64,000 bases of DNA from Coffea arabica (GCF_036785885.1 NC_092312.1:12604001-12668000), one strand, 5' to 3'. Shown: positions 12,730 to 24,725, numbered from the stretch's first letter. A program made the numbers and translations. Notes: generated by a model from the sequence alone, not told the origin.

Positions 12730-13820
12730 GTGAAAATAACTGAGAATTTCAAACGCAAAAATGGAACCACAGAAACGAAATAATCAGTTAATCCTCTGCT
12801 CCTGAAGAAGAGGCAAAAGAACAAGAGCAAGAAGATTCTTTGGGGGGTGGTTCTGGGTTCTTTCTGCTAAATGGGAATAAGTTTTTTTATCGGCAAAGAA
12901 CCCTCACTAGTTGTGGGAAGCGCTGCGGGAGATATTCATGGATTGTAGTGGAAGGGGAATATTGGAATGTAAAACGCCCCGGATACTTGAACAAAAGCGG
13001 ATTCACTTTTTATCACGGGTTACTTTCAACTTTCACCTCCAACTATTGCCATATTTGCATATAATATCCCTTTACTCCTCTCTATATTGTTGCTAGACGT
13101 CAAATAATTTGCATTGTTAAAATTGTGTTTGAAAGAGCCAAGCTTGAATCTACATTGCTTAGCACAATGTTAATATTATTGTATTTTATGCTTCTTAATT
13201 GAAAATCGATATGTACTTGAGAAGTTATTCGATAATAAACTTTATTCTGCTTTAGTTTGATTAATAATAAATCAATCAGATTGATATGTATTTGAGAAAT
13301 TAGTCAATGATAAAGTTTATTCGATTTTAGTTTGATTGATGATAAATCAATGTCGATTGATGCTAATTGACTAAACTCAATTCGACCTCTTACTTTTTTT
13401 TCATGGAGTTATAACCATTAAACAAATTAACATTAGAAAAGGTCATACCAAACTTGGATTGCAATTTTAAACTTAATTTTAGATAGGGTGAAACTTGCGC
13501 CTTGTGAATCATATATTTTCAACGAGATCCTACTAGAAAAGTATAAGAATTCATGGATAGGGGATGCATTTGTGTACATTGTGTTAGGATATATATATAT
13601 ATATATATATATTTCTAAGTTTGATTCAATAATAGAGATGAGAACACTATGAAGTTTGTTCAAGTTAGCTCTGATGTTCTATATTTGAGATAAGCAATTT
13701 ATTGTAACTGCCCACACAATTTCAATTGGACTAGTATATCAAAATACAGTCATAACCCTTCAATACCAAAGAGATGAAAAAAAGATCCAATTTAAGAGTT
13801 GAATGTGCAATTTAGAACAT
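12730..13820. other. PP28 gene upstream region and intergenic DNA
   Basis: The first 150 bp should hold the 5' UTR and promoter of the minus-strand PP28 gene. The rest is AT-rich with no gene recognised. An (AT)n run lies near 13590-13611. Confidence 0.4.
13208..13357. repeat. 75-bp tandem duplication, two copies
   Basis: GATATGTACTTGAGAA..TTAG at 13208 recurs with a few changes at 13283 (GATATGTATTTGAGAAATTAG), and each copy continues into TTTATTC.GATTTAGTTTGATT-type sequence. No coding content. Confidence 0.65.
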
Positions 13821-13822
13821 TA

Positions 13823-15347
13823 CTGGGGGAAAAAGCCCGCACAACGCGCGGGAGTTTAGTGCTTGTAATTAGAGATGGTTAATAATTATTATTTGATATT
13901 TTGTAGTATAAGAATTGAAGTATGACAATTTTATTATGTAATATTAAACAGAAAAATCATTAGTCAAAATATATAATATGCAATGAAACATAATTATAAG
14001 ATACGATCAACCACTTTGCATATAATCTAGTAGAATAAAAAACCTACTTATATCCGCTTATGCACTTTAGGAATATTAAAATCTATTGTTTAGTTTGAAT
14101 TTAATCTTGATATGAGGGCAATCCACCACATTATCTTGTCATACAAATGAGATTTGGACAATTACATACTTAAAGAAATCATTGCTGGTGGAATTTCGGT
14201 TCTTGCAAGCCAAATTCTTGATTTTATATTGATTTCAAGGATATATCATCACGAAACCTCCACATTGACCAATCAATCAATTATGATTTATTGTATGATT
14301 TAGGGCATATAACAAAGAATCTCCTCAATAAGGGTTACAATCACGAAACATCAGTTTTTGAGCTAATTGCAAAAATATACAACACCTAACATGCTAGTTT
14401 AGAGGAATAATTACCTCAAAAAAGTACTAAAGCGTCTCAATCCACTCAATTCAAGAAAACAATTAAAAGTAATGAAATACATACTTTTAGATTTGCAGCA
14501 AAATAGTTTTAAGTAGATAGTTTTAAGTAGATTTGCAGCAAATCAAATGAAGTGAAAATTTGCCTAGATGGAATCATCAATAAAATAGTAAACGATTTGA
14601 AAATTACCATAACTAATAGTTAAAAACAACAAAAGAAGTAGCTACAATCTATAAATGGAAAATTTTATGATGATAAACTTATTTTAAACCACAAATAACA
14701 ATTAGCAAATGTGATCTTCTCCCTATTAAGCTTGTCTAACATGGATAATTGAATTAAAACACTAAAAATTTATTTCATATACAACTTGCAAGATTATAGA
14801 TTTCTTCAACCAAAAAGTAGATTGACTAAAGAAAACGTACCTATTGAGAAACAAATAGGTTGCATGATTGTGATGGAACAAAACTATAAGTAAATAAAAT
14901 GAATTTGAATAGATGAGAGTTGCCATGGTAATCGTCAAGTAACCAAACTTCTCTACTAATTGGCATTAATTATGTATTAACATCTATATATAATAAGTTT
15001 GCAAATAACTGATGAGAAAGGCTTCAGAAAATTAAAAGACTTGGATATTAATACAATTAAATGATTAGAAGGGCTTTTATGTAATTTTACTAAAACACAA
15101 GGTAAATTCAATTGTACCCAATGTTGGATCGGATATCGAACACTGTTACATGTCAAACTTACCCCTAGCTTTGAATGTTTAAAAGGACATCTAAATAATT
15201 ACAACAAAACCAAATTAACTACAATGACTCATATTCAATGCTCTAATTGCACTTCAAACACTCTCACATTCCCAAAATAACCCTACCCTTGTATTTAAAA
15301 TCCAAAGATCATCTTTATCCTAAACTCATTCTTATATAGTATAAGGA
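13823..15347 (-). mobile_element. Short non-autonomous Helitron, about 1.5 kb
   Basis: On the minus strand the 5' end reads TCCTTATACTATATAAG, with a host A before it. The 3' end has a GC hairpin (CCCGCGCGTTGTGCGGG) followed by CTTTTTCCCCCAG and then a host T, so the usual CTAG is altered to CCAG. Insertion between A and T with no target duplication fits Helitrons. The interior is AT-rich with no Rep/helicase. The changed terminus suggests an inactive copy. Confidence 0.6.
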
Positions 15348-15409
15348 TATCCATGCTTTAATCTTGTACTTATTTTTTTATTACACAAAATTGAAGAAAT
15401 TAAACTCTC

Positions 15410-15800
15410 TTTTGGTCCGTTTGATGAATTCAAGGATGATGTCGAAGTGGCCATTGTACGATACATTGCAAAGGATAAGAGTTTTGTTAAATTCCTTTTC
15501 ATCTTCGACTTCACGTAATTTTAGAGAGGCCAATCCAGCGGCGAATAAATTGGCAAACTTGCAATTTTCCTCTGAGCTTTATTGCACGTCATATCACCAG
15601 CTTCCTTGAATTATTTGGACATCAATGTTATTAGATTGTAAAGGGTTTTCATCAATACGTACATTTTTTTTGTAAAAGGAGTAGTACTCCTATGTTAGGA
15701 AGTTCTTGAGCTCTTTGTTTGGTATTTTCTTAAATTCTTTGTAATTATTTTCCATTTTTATTAATAAAACAAGAGGCTGGCATCCTCACCTTGTCGACGG
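15410..15800 (+). pseudogene. LINE-type RNase H C-terminal fragment
   Basis: The frame reads SKWPLYDTLQRIRVLLNSFS then RNFREANPAANKLANLQ, resembling the end of RNase H domains in plant non-LTR elements, where a FREAN..ADxLA motif closes the domain. It is followed by a stop at about 15609 and an AT-rich tail with AATAAAA. No upstream reverse transcriptase is present; the Helitron ends just to the left. Confidence 0.45.
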
Positions 15801-15809
15801 AGTTTGCTG

Positions 15810-17265
15810 GTAAAATAAAAAAAAAAACTCTATTTTCTTTTAAAATAATACAAATGATCCATTTAGTTTACATAATGAAAATTCTTTTTTTTTTTTTTCT
15901 CTTTGAGAGGATGCAATAGCTTTTTATATTAGGAACAGTTTTATTTCAATAAATTAACCAAAAAAAGTAAAAATGAAAATTAGAGAGCAGCAATGAGCCG
16001 GGGCCGCCTGAACATCTGATCAATAACGTGACGCGCGAGCCGATAACAGGCCTTGGGCTTGTGAACTTTGACGGGCAAATTTGTGCCCAACAGTTTAATG
16101 TTTTGAACAAAATAATTTGGTCCTACTAAAGCCCAACTCATAAAATATTACAGATCGAGGAAAAAAGTTTTTTCCCAGTGTAATGTAATTTTGTCTGAGT
16201 TCTGATTTAGTCTTGAATTTTGCTCTCCAGGTGTTACAAGGACATATTCGATTTAGCTTAGGAACCTATAAAAGATATAAACGAAAATGAAAGAGACTAA
16301 TATTGGGGGGCTTATGGACGATTGGATGATTCTCTGTTTCAGAATTCAATCAAAGTATATATGGACGGTGCTTAGATACTACTAGATAGCCACTATGAGG
16401 AGCAAAATTTGAGGGTCTACTATTCCGTTTTTGTTTTCTTAGACAACATTCAAGTTTGGGGAAATTGCATATATCTTAGTAAAGTATTACACGGTCAGGA
16501 ATGAATCGAGATAATGAAAGCAAGGCCTTTATCAATTCTAAGCAAAGAAAAAGAGTTAACAAAGAAAATCATTCTAAGATTTCATTTGTCAGTTTTCGGA
16601 TGTGGTTACCAGAACAAATTAAAGACGACTAAACTTGGCCATCTTTAATTTAGTCATTATTAGTAAAGATCATCGAGTAGTGTTTGGTTTAGTTCCATTT
16701 GTTTCAGCGGTCAACAGCATGTAAAAGATCAGAACGGCTTGATAACTCTAACAAGTAATTAAGGTTATTACTTAGGACAATTTCAATTGTAAGACAACAA
16801 AGACAAAAAGGATCATAGAGTGTATGGGATAATTAATCACATGCATGTCAAAAAGAGCATAATTCTTGAGTGCCAAATTGTATAAAAAGATGCTAAGAAA
16901 TACCATCCACAAAACTGGAGATAATTGAAATTTGCACTTGATTAATACTTACACTTATACATGCCAAACCATCAGGTTATATTAATTAATTTCCTACTTA
17001 GCGTTATAAACAGGGAAGAAAACATCACATCACAAAAGTAAACTCCAAGATAACGATGAGAATTGTACGCAAATTTGTAATTACAGGATATATTTGATCA
17101 TCTCGATAGAAAATGAGCGCGGCAAAAAATGTTGATCCTGCTACATTATCTTTTACTGGAGAATTCAACAAAGTTCAGAAGAAGGAGTCCGAGTTGTTTA
17201 AATTCAATAGCCAGACATGAGGAATGAAATGGATTCACAATGGAATTTTAATATGTAATTAATCC
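15810..17265. other. Intergenic stretch, no gene recognised
   Basis: This is mostly AT-rich, with a small GC-richer patch near 15995-16090. The last few hundred bases should include the 3' region of the minus-strand glycosyltransferase. No gene or clear transposon terminus was found. Confidence 0.4.
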
Positions 17266-17269
17266 ACCA

Positions 17270-18637
17270 TTAGTTCAACAGCCCTTTCATCTTGTTAATA
17301 AACTCATCAATATAAGAACTTTCGGTGCCTTCTCTTAACAAGAAATCCCTCCATTTAGCATGGTTAGCTCTCACCTCCTTTCCAATCTCACTGCCATCAT
17401 CCATCACCATTCTTATAGCTTTGCAAACACCTTCTTTTGTAAACAATCCATCTTCATCGCCTTTCTCCACTTCGACTCCAACTCTAAGATCTCCACCCAT
17501 AAGTCTTGCATTGATGAATTGATCTCCAAATTGTGGCAGCAGCACCATCTGGCACTCATTCACCAAACCCTCTGATAATGATCCTGAACCACAATGAGTA
17601 ACAAAACACCCCACAGAAGAGTGCGCCAAAATCAATTGTTGTTGCACCCAACCTCCATAAACGACACCTCTTCCTTGAATTCTCTCGTTGAAACCCTCTG
17701 GTAAAGCCATTTCAATGGTCTCAGATCCTATAGGTGGTTTAAGGGCAGCCAAAAAGGGCAGACCTGTTAGCTCAAGTCCCTTAAGTAGTTCTTGAAACTG
17801 ATCCTTTTGTAGTCTGCATTCACTGCCAAATGCACAGAAAATCGCACTTTTAGCTTTGAATCCACTCAGCCACTTTTCCCATTTTTCTTCCAGAGTTGTG
17901 GTTGGCTGCTCTGGCAGTACAGGTCCAGCAAGAATGACCGGCTTCTTGAACTCTCTTTCAATAAACTCACAATAAGGGCCTTCCATTTCTCTACAAGTCT
18001 TGAAGCCTATGGCATCACAATCCTCAGCACTTATTAACAGGCGCTCCAGGAACGACAAACCACTGCCAATCTCCTTAACCTTTCCAGCAAAATTCAATCC
18101 ACGTGCTTCATGACTAAGGAGCTTAATGCAGGAAGAAGGAAAACCAGGCGGAGCCTTCATCAGATCAGCATCTGTCGTCTGTTCTCTGCGAAAGGTGTAG
18201 CCGGACATTGCAGAGCTCGTTGTGATAAAGAAGATGGATTTAATGCCTAAATGCCTAGCCAGTTTTGGCAACCAATGTGTAAAATCAAAGAAAACAACCT
18301 GGGGTTTGATCTCTTGGAGAATAGATTCAATCTGGGGCTGTGTGTTATCCATGGCTAGGCGCAGATTAGGTTGCAAATGAAAAGTAATGTCAGCAGTGGT
18401 TTCTGCACCAGGAGGAAGGCCTTCAACTTGAGGAACACATAAGGGTATGAAGTTGATGAGGTCTGGATAGAGATTGAACTGTTTCAACTGGGCTTGTGTT
18501 TTTGTGGGCAGCAAGAAGAAGATTTTGTGGCCTCCGTCAGCAAGCTTGTTAGACAAATGAAGAAATGCAGTGAGATGACCCATGGCAAACCACGGGTACA
18601 TAACAATGCTCATAGAATTGTGTTTGTCATCCACCAT
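17270..18637 (-). CDS. UDP-glycosyltransferase, UGT79/91 (sugar-to-sugar) type
   Basis: A single exon encodes 455 residues from the ATG at 18637. An in-frame ATG 25 codons upstream is possible, but this start puts the catalytic His at residue 21 (AMGHL) and its partner Asp at 118 (FFDFTHWLP), as usual for the family. The 44-residue sugar-donor PSPG box spans residues 330-373, beginning GWVQQQLILAHSSVGCF and ending PQFGDQ; the final Gln often goes with UDP-glucose or xylose rather than galactose. The FDFTHWLP and VTHCGSGSLSEGL wording is typical of UGT79/91 enzymes, which add a second sugar to flavonoid, anthocyanin or terpenoid glycosides in the cytosol. Length and motifs are complete, so it looks functional. 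Acceptor and donor cannot be settled by reading. Small scraps of a related gene occur at 22018 and 45591. Confidence 0.9.
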   Translation of the reverse strand: MVDDKHNSMSIVMYPWFAMGHLTAFLHLSNKLADGGHKIFFLLPTKTQAQLKQFNLYPDLINFIPLCVPQVEGLPPGAETTADITFHLQPNLRLAMDNTQPQIESILQEIKPQVVFFDFTHWLPKLARHLGIKSIFFITTSSAMSGYTFRREQTTDADLMKAPPGFPSSCIKLLSHEARGLNFAGKVKEIGSGLSFLERLLISAEDCDAIGFKTCREMEGPYCEFIEREFKKPVILAGPVLPEQPTTTLEEKWEKWLSGFKAKSAIFCAFGSECRLQKDQFQELLKGLELTGLPFLAALKPPIGSETIEMALPEGFNERIQGRGVVYGGWVQQQLILAHSSVGCFVTHCGSGSLSEGLVNECQMVLLPQFGDQFINARLMGGDLRVGVEVEKGDEDGLFTKEGVCKAIRMVMDDGSEIGKEVRANHAKWRDFLLREGTESSYIDEFINKMKGLLN

Positions 18638-18712
18638 TTCTATGTCCTTGTGCTTCGTCTTGTGGAAAGAGCAGAAGAGAGTTGGGAAGGACACTTGATG
18701 GATGGAATTCAA

Positions 18713-20655
18713 ATTAGGTCATGTACACACTTTTCACTATTCACTCTCTCGACTATTGATGCTGAACCTATCCAACATTTTTCATGTTACTATGTGTATC
18801 TCCAAGTGCTTACCTGCATAAGATATCAATTTCTATTCAGTCTCAGAGGAGATGGAGATGCTAGTTTCTAGTTTGCTATCTTAGTATATATGCCTGCTTA
18901 TTTTTCTTGATTGGGGAGGTATGCTTAAGGTATTTTTACCTCAGTTACCTTGCAAAAATATTCTAATAACAATTTGAGCTCTACATTCTTTTTTCTTTAG
19001 CATGGTAACTCAGCCATGAGAAATAATAAGCTAGGGATTCAAATGCTTTATTCTCGAGATAAAATCAAGCTAGCTTATAATATTAACTGGAAAAAAGGAA
19101 AAGGAAAAATAAAGCTAGCTAATTAAGCAGTATAAAAATTTTGCTAGAACATACAATGAATGGATCGACAAGGAAATGGATACTGGTGATCCACTAGTGC
19201 TTTTATTTTATTTCTTGGCATGCAAGGAAAGGAAGCAGAAATATAGTACATGGTAATACAGAAATCTATCGTTAAAATGGTCCTGCCGATTTTCCACTAC
19301 CTGCAAGTGTATATGCAACATTATATTGATTTTTCCATTTCTTTTTTTCCTTTTTTAAAATGAAAATAAAATTTTCATTGACTCACATCATCTGTCGAAG
19401 CAGAGAACACATCTAAGGTAAAATTATCCAATCATAAAACGCAACCATCGCTAGAAAGAAACATTAAATGTGTCGAAACATTGCCACATCTGCTCATCCT
19501 CTTAACCTTTTTGTTTCTGTCCGTTTTTTCCCACAGTTTACGTTTTTCTTCTTTATGGTCTACCATACCAATGAATCTGGTTATGATAAGAATGGCACCC
19601 CTTTTTATTGAAAAAATTATTCTGACTTCTTCCATGGCCTTTTTTTTTTTATAAGCACAATATGGATTTTAACCAACTGAGGAATATATTAACTCATCCC
19701 AGTTTTCAATGGAGAAACTATTCAATGGAGAAACTATCTCTTGCATTCAAAATCTTATAGGAGTACTTCTAAATTTTGACGCTAAAAAAATAAAAGAATC
19801 TGAATAACATCACACGAGCAAAAAATGATAGTCCAACAACTGTAGCGGCAATTTTTGTTAGGTCATCTAATATGTGAGAGCAAAGACAGTTTAATCTGGA
19901 AAATCCTTAAATAAAACGTCTCCAATTGCTCGGTAGGTCTGGAATTTTGGAATTCTACTTTTGTTCATTTGTATGCAGATCTGGAGATCAAGAGTGGAGG
20001 GGAAAGAGTTGAGTGGTCCTGGATAAACTGAGAATCGATGGAAAAGCGTCAATCTGATAGTATATGTCCTCCAATCATTTGTGTTTTTGATCCAATTCAC
20101 ATTCATTTGTGCTTATATTGGCACGTGCGCGCATACACACATGTACATGTATGTGTATATATATGTGCGCGTGCGCATGTACAATAATGAGAAAAGCTCA
20201 AAACACCAACAAGTATAGAAATGAATATGATATGAGAACATACCTGAATTGATAACCCCATAGGTAGATCTATTGTCAACTTGGTGGAGATCCGAACATT
20301 GAACTGCAGGGATAGAGAGATAAAGATGTATAGAGGTATATGCTGAGAAAATGACCAGAGAAATTAATACATCTTTATACTGAATGATGAAGATGGGGCT
20401 GGTTTGGAACTTGGAAGGAACATGTAACTACCATGCTTGAAAAGTTTCTGATAGAATTTTTCCAGGTTTCATGCATCCTTTATGGGAGAGTTACAAGTAC
20501 AATATTTTCCAAGTTCCTCTTGTTATCTGTTATATAATAATCTGCATTATTGTTATTACTACTATGATTATCATTGTTGTTATAATTAATGAGAAAACAG
20601 AAGGTAGATCTTCTTTTTAAATGTAAATGTGCCATTAAACAATCTGAAGGCTAGC
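18713..20655. other. Region upstream of the UGT; degenerate copy of the later duplicated block
   Basis: On the minus strand a TATATA at about 18882 could serve the UGT promoter. From about 19370 to 20640 there are scattered matches to 21400-22000 (for example AATCATAAAACGCAACC..GCTAGAAAGAAA, TTGTCAACTTGGTGG, GAGAGATAAAGA), so this is an older diverged copy of the A block. No intact gene. Confidence 0.4.
20121..20183. repeat. 63-bp perfect alternating purine-pyrimidine tract
   Basis: Every step from 20121 to 20183 alternates purine and pyrimidine, with GCGCGC, ACACAC, TGTACATGTA, TATATATA and GCGCGTGCGC segments. The two ends (GCACGTGCGCGC and GCGCGTGCGC) can pair as an inverted repeat. Such DNA favours Z-DNA or cruciform formation. 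It is absent from the related blocks at 21400-22000 and 45020-45600. Confidence 0.85.
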
Positions 20656-20740
20656 TGCGAAATTTGGAACAAATTCTAACCAGTTTTAGAGCCAAAGAAC
20701 GTTGTAATATTACCCCAAACTCAAACCTACCCAACTTGTA

Positions 20741-21394
20741 GAAACTTCAAGTCGATCTGGTGAAGATATGGGTGAAAGTTTGGTGGTTTGACACTTTGTT
20801 ATCAGATACGTATTGGTCAAAAAAAATTTTCATGACAATAGTTACTAATTAATTAGTTATGTTTTAATTAGATGAATGATATTCTTAGGTATAACTACTT
20901 CCCTTGGCGTTTTTTTTTTTTTTTTTGACATGATAAAACAAGAAACAAGCTTTATGGCTCCAGATTCTCTGTTATACAAGTGGATATTACGCCCATATTA
21001 TGCTATACATCTTTCAATATTTGGTGTGCTGTTTCACTGGCTTGGTGTTCGTTAATATTTGGTACAGCTTTACACTGAAATATCAGCGTACACTAACCCA
21101 GTGGTATTATGCACCAAATATTACAAGATGAATGCCACTTAAGGAGCAGGGTAATTTGGATGTTACACCTATTTGTGTAACATACGATTCGAAATCAAAT
21201 TTTATCGTTGAAATTGTTGGATATCGTCTAGCATGAAATGCTTGACAAAATCCTGATGGAAATTCCACCAAAAGTACAAATTGGTTGCTATATATATATT
21301 TGGCAAAATGGGCGAATTCATGCACAACACTTTTAAAATGCAATTCTAACAAGGCTGCTAATCAAACTTCATTAACTAAAGGTCCTATCACTGA
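20741..21394. mobile_element. 654-bp insertion relative to the paralogous block
   Basis: The paralog reads straight through CCCAACTTGTAATCGTCTCC. Here that site is split, with TA on both sides (TTGTA | insert | TAATCG). A 2-bp TA duplication would suit a Tc1/mariner-type element, but no terminal inverted repeats are evident. A deletion in the other copy is the alternative. A poly(T) run lies near 20912. Confidence 0.4.
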
Positions 21395-21577
21395 CTAATC
21401 GTCTCCTTCTTTTGTCAAGGCTTGAATAATGGAAGCATAATCCCCTTCAAAGATACAGCCCGTAAATTTTTGCAAGTCGAACAGCTTTGCGTGCAGCCAC
21501 CTCCCATAAATTACCCAACCATAAAACATAACCGTTGCAAGAAAGAGCCTTATAAGTATAATACGAATTTCAACCAA
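21395..21577 (-). pseudogene. RNase H-like scrap (LINE-derived), split by the insertion
   Basis: The frame ends with AKLFDLQKFTGCIFEGDYA then SIIQALTKEGDD, resembling the central part of plant RNase H-like domains (..EGDS..II.AL..). In the paralogous block the frame continues without interruption; here it stops at the edge of the 654-bp insertion. Confidence 0.4.
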
Positions 21578-22017
21578 AAGAGGGAGACCCCATATATATA
21601 TATATATATATATTTGAGAATTTAGCTCTTACTTTCTAAATCTTGTGAGAGTATTTTAACATTTTGACCTAACATCAGCATAAACTTACACATCCATTTA
21701 CAATAATAAGAACCCCCGTCAGTAATTTGAAGTTTACATGTAAATGAGAGAAAATAAAAAAGAAAGAAGAACTCAAATCAGTACCAGCAGGTAGAGAAAC
21801 AAATATGTATGATAAGCATAAACTTACGTTATGGGATACAAAACATACCTTGAATTGACAATCACATATGTATGTTGTCAACTTGGTGGCAATCCGAATA
21901 CTGAACTACAGAGATGGAGAGATAAAGACATGAAGAGAAAACAGAAAGTCTTTTGAATTGAAACGCCCTATTAAACTATCTGAGGGTTGCTAATTTAGGT
22001 GATTTCCTAGAAATTTA

Positions 22018-22080
22018 GGTGGAGCCTTCATCTGATCTGCATCTGTCATTTGTTCTTGTTCTCTGCAAAAGGTGTAGGCC
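22018..22080 (-). pseudogene. UGT gene scrap
   Basis: About 60 bp match the UGT gene at 18148-18205 (GGAGCCTTCATC..GATC.GCATCTGTC and TCTGCAAAAGGTGTAG), covering the region just before the middle of the protein. It is directly followed by a (GT)n run and a cystatin-like scrap, so unrelated gene pieces have been joined. Confidence 0.7.
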
Positions 22081-22117
22081 AAAAGGAAGTGTGTGTGTGT
22101 GTGTGTGTTCAATTATC

Positions 22118-22345
22118 GATTTTGTTCGAGAAGGTTGAGAATGCGAACTCACAAAATTTGGTATTGTGGTGTCAAGGAAACTATCACATAACCTTCCAAG
22201 CCTACGATTCTGCAGCTGATGATGCTGATGCCTTCCAAAGTGTGGAGCCCACTATTAGACGATTCAGAACCAGCCGCGTATGCTCCAAACGTTGTGCCAA
22301 CTGCCAACCATGCCACATTAAAATCTTAATAAGGAAAGGAGAACG
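22118..22345 (+). pseudogene. Degenerate cystatin-like exon
   Basis: The frame reads FEKVENANSQNLV then QGNYHITFQAYDSA, aligning with the last exon of the cystatin-like genes at 25380 and 40716 (EKVE.AN.QL..GVNYYITFQAKDF). The end is scrambled (RTSRVCSKRCANC) and no companion exons are present upstream. Confidence 0.6.
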
Positions 22346-22614
22346 CCACATAACATTGAAGACATTAACCAAGTAATCCCCAAAAAATTGAAAAAAAAAA
22401 AAAGTAATCATAACGTTGTTAATCCTGAAGCTCTCTCCTTTTTTATTTCCACTTGTAAAGTTTAGAGTGAATTAGTCAATTAATTATAAAGATTGTTGCT
22501 GAAGCTTCCCCTTTTTCTACCCGAGTGATAAGTTTGGAGTGACAGAAACATGCATCAATTCTCAAAATTGCACTTTTATGTTTTGTTACTCGTTATGTAA
22601 TAGCACATTTAAAT

Positions 22615-22870
22615 CTTGTTTGATAACTCAATTCAACACTTAAACTTAATGGATTCAAATTTTAATATATTCAAACGTGTTTGATAATAAAAAATTAAAC
22701 GTCTGAATTAATTAATTGACAGTGAATTTCTTAAGCAAAACTTGCTCCAAAAAATAAATGATAAACTATTCAAATATATTTGATTTAATATTTAACAATT
22801 CAATAATTTAATGGATTCAAACTTCAAATTTTAGATTTTAAATTTCAATTTTATCAAATGCACCTTTAGA
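22615..22870. mobile_element. Possible small MITE
   Basis: TTGTTTGATAACTC..GGATTCAAA on the left is partly mirrored by TTTGAATCC..TTTATCAAATGCACC on the right, suggesting a short inverted-repeat element. Ends and target duplication are not clear. Confidence 0.3.
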
Positions 22871-23546
22871 AAAAGTTTAAGATTGGCGCGATTAGAACAA
22901 ATTCTTCCCTTCCTTTTGTAATTTTTCCTTTATAATAAGCCCCCGCAATTGTAGATGAACTTTTGTCACTGCGTTGCCTTAAGTGATTTGGTATTTTTTG
23001 CTATTACCCTTAAAAAATTTGTTGCCCATACTTGGTTGAACACGTAAGGAAGTTGGCACATGGCACAACCTAGCTTAACTTTTTTTGGAAAATACCAATA
23101 TTGATATATATCTAAATTTATTCCCCTTTTTGCCCCAGACAAAAGGAGAGTTCGGATTGCATTTTTATGGAATTTTTTAAAAATATTCTCTTTACACATT
23201 TTCTAATCACATACGTCACAGCTTTTAAAAAATATTGAATAAATCTTATATATAATGTCATCATATATAAGATTAATTTAAAATTATAACGTCCAGTTCC
23301 TATTTTTCGGTTTGTTATTAATGGTTATTTATGGTGGAACTTGGAAGGCCTTCTTGCTTGTGTTTCCATTTCGGTCTTTTCTTGGTATTTTGCGGTGAAA
23401 TGTTTTGACTGCTTTGCCCTCCCCCCTCTCCTGTATATGTCAAGAATAGTTGGATAGAAAAGTCAAATAGGGTAACTTTTTAAGTACACATCTTGGGCGG
23501 GGAGATTGGCAAACAACTGTGGAGGATTGAATTCGGATTTTTAATT

Positions 23547-24664
23547 GGGAAAATCGTCCAAAATGTCTCTCATATTTTGTAAAATAACTTTTTACGTCTC
23601 TCACTTTTAAAAGTATAATTTTATGTCTCTTACATATTCACATCGGTCAAATTTAGTCCCTAACTAGGTTTCCGAACATTTTTTGGCCGGAATTCATCAT
23701 GTGCAAAGCACGTGATCATTTTTTAAGGGTAAATTTGTCAAATTATATTCTATATAATCTGATCTATAGTCCTCCATATTTTATAAAATAATTTTTTCGT
23801 CCCTCACATTTTATAAAATGATTTTTTTATCCTTCACATTTCACAAAATGAATTTCTCCATCCCTCACATTTCAAAAAATGAATTTTCATTTCTCACTAA
23901 TTATGTGTGAATACATTTTTTTAAACACATGTATATGTCTATTTGATTTTACTTAATAATAATAGCATAAATACATGTATGTAATTGGGCCCAACTTGTG
24001 GGCTATCTTCTCTTTTTGTATGATTATGACTAATATTTACCAATAGAACCTTAATTTGCATATTCTTATTGTATCTTGATCGAAAATAATTTTATTGGCC
24101 AACTTGACAATGAATGCAAGATATTTTACTAGCTAATACCAGATGAAATCAAATGATCACGCATAATATATGGTATTTGTATTGTTAAGTGAAATCAAAT
24201 AGACATATACATATATTTATGCTATTCGTATTATTAAGCAAAATCAAATAGACATATATATGTGTTTAAACAAAATGTATTCACACACACACACACACAC
24301 ATATATATATTTTTAGGGTTTTTCTCACACACATAATTAGTGAGGGATGGAAATATTAATTTTTTAAAATGTGAAGAATGGAGAAATTTATTTTGTGAAA
24401 TGTGAGGGACGAAAAATTTTATTTTATAAAATATGGAAGACTATAGATTAGATTATGTAAAATATAATTTGATAAATTTACCCTTAAAGAATGATCACGT
24501 GCTTTGCATATGATGGATTTCGGCCAAAAAAATGATCGAAAACCTAGTTAGGGACTAAATTTGATCGATGTGAATATTTAAGAGACATAAAATTACACTT
24601 TAAAAAATGAGGGACAAAAAAAATTATTTTACAAAATGTGAGTTACGTTTTGATCGATTTTCCC
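23547..24664. mobile_element. MULE-like MITE with long inverted arms and 9-bp target duplication
   Basis: Termini are GGGAAAATCG (left) and CGATTTTCCC (right), and the arms pair over roughly 350 bp each (about 23547-23915 with 24320-24664). A perfect 9-bp direct repeat TTTTTAATT flanks it (23538-23546 and 24665-24673). The paralogous block has one copy of that 9-mer and no insert (near 39983), giving a natural empty site. Long arms plus a 9-bp duplication fit Mutator-like elements. No transposase is encoded; a CA/TA microsatellite lies at about 24284-24310. Confidence 0.88.
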
Positions 24665-24725
24665 TTTTTAATTTGTGTTTTGGGTTGGGAGAGGGGAATA
24701 ACTGGGGCAGATAACATCAGCTGAT

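Larger units (their letters stand above)
20656..22340. repeat. Duplicated block A (mate of 44932-46050)
   Basis: Bases 20656-20740 and about 21395-22340 match 44932-46050 at high identity in the same orientation. This copy carries an extra segment at 20741-21394 and lacks about 150 bp that the other copy has at 45688-45839. It contains an RNase H-like scrap, a UGT scrap and a degenerate cystatin-like exon. Confidence 0.85.

Noticed and set aside
18494..18871. 125-residue plus-strand open frame
   Set aside because: Antisense shadow of the 5' end of the UGT gene.
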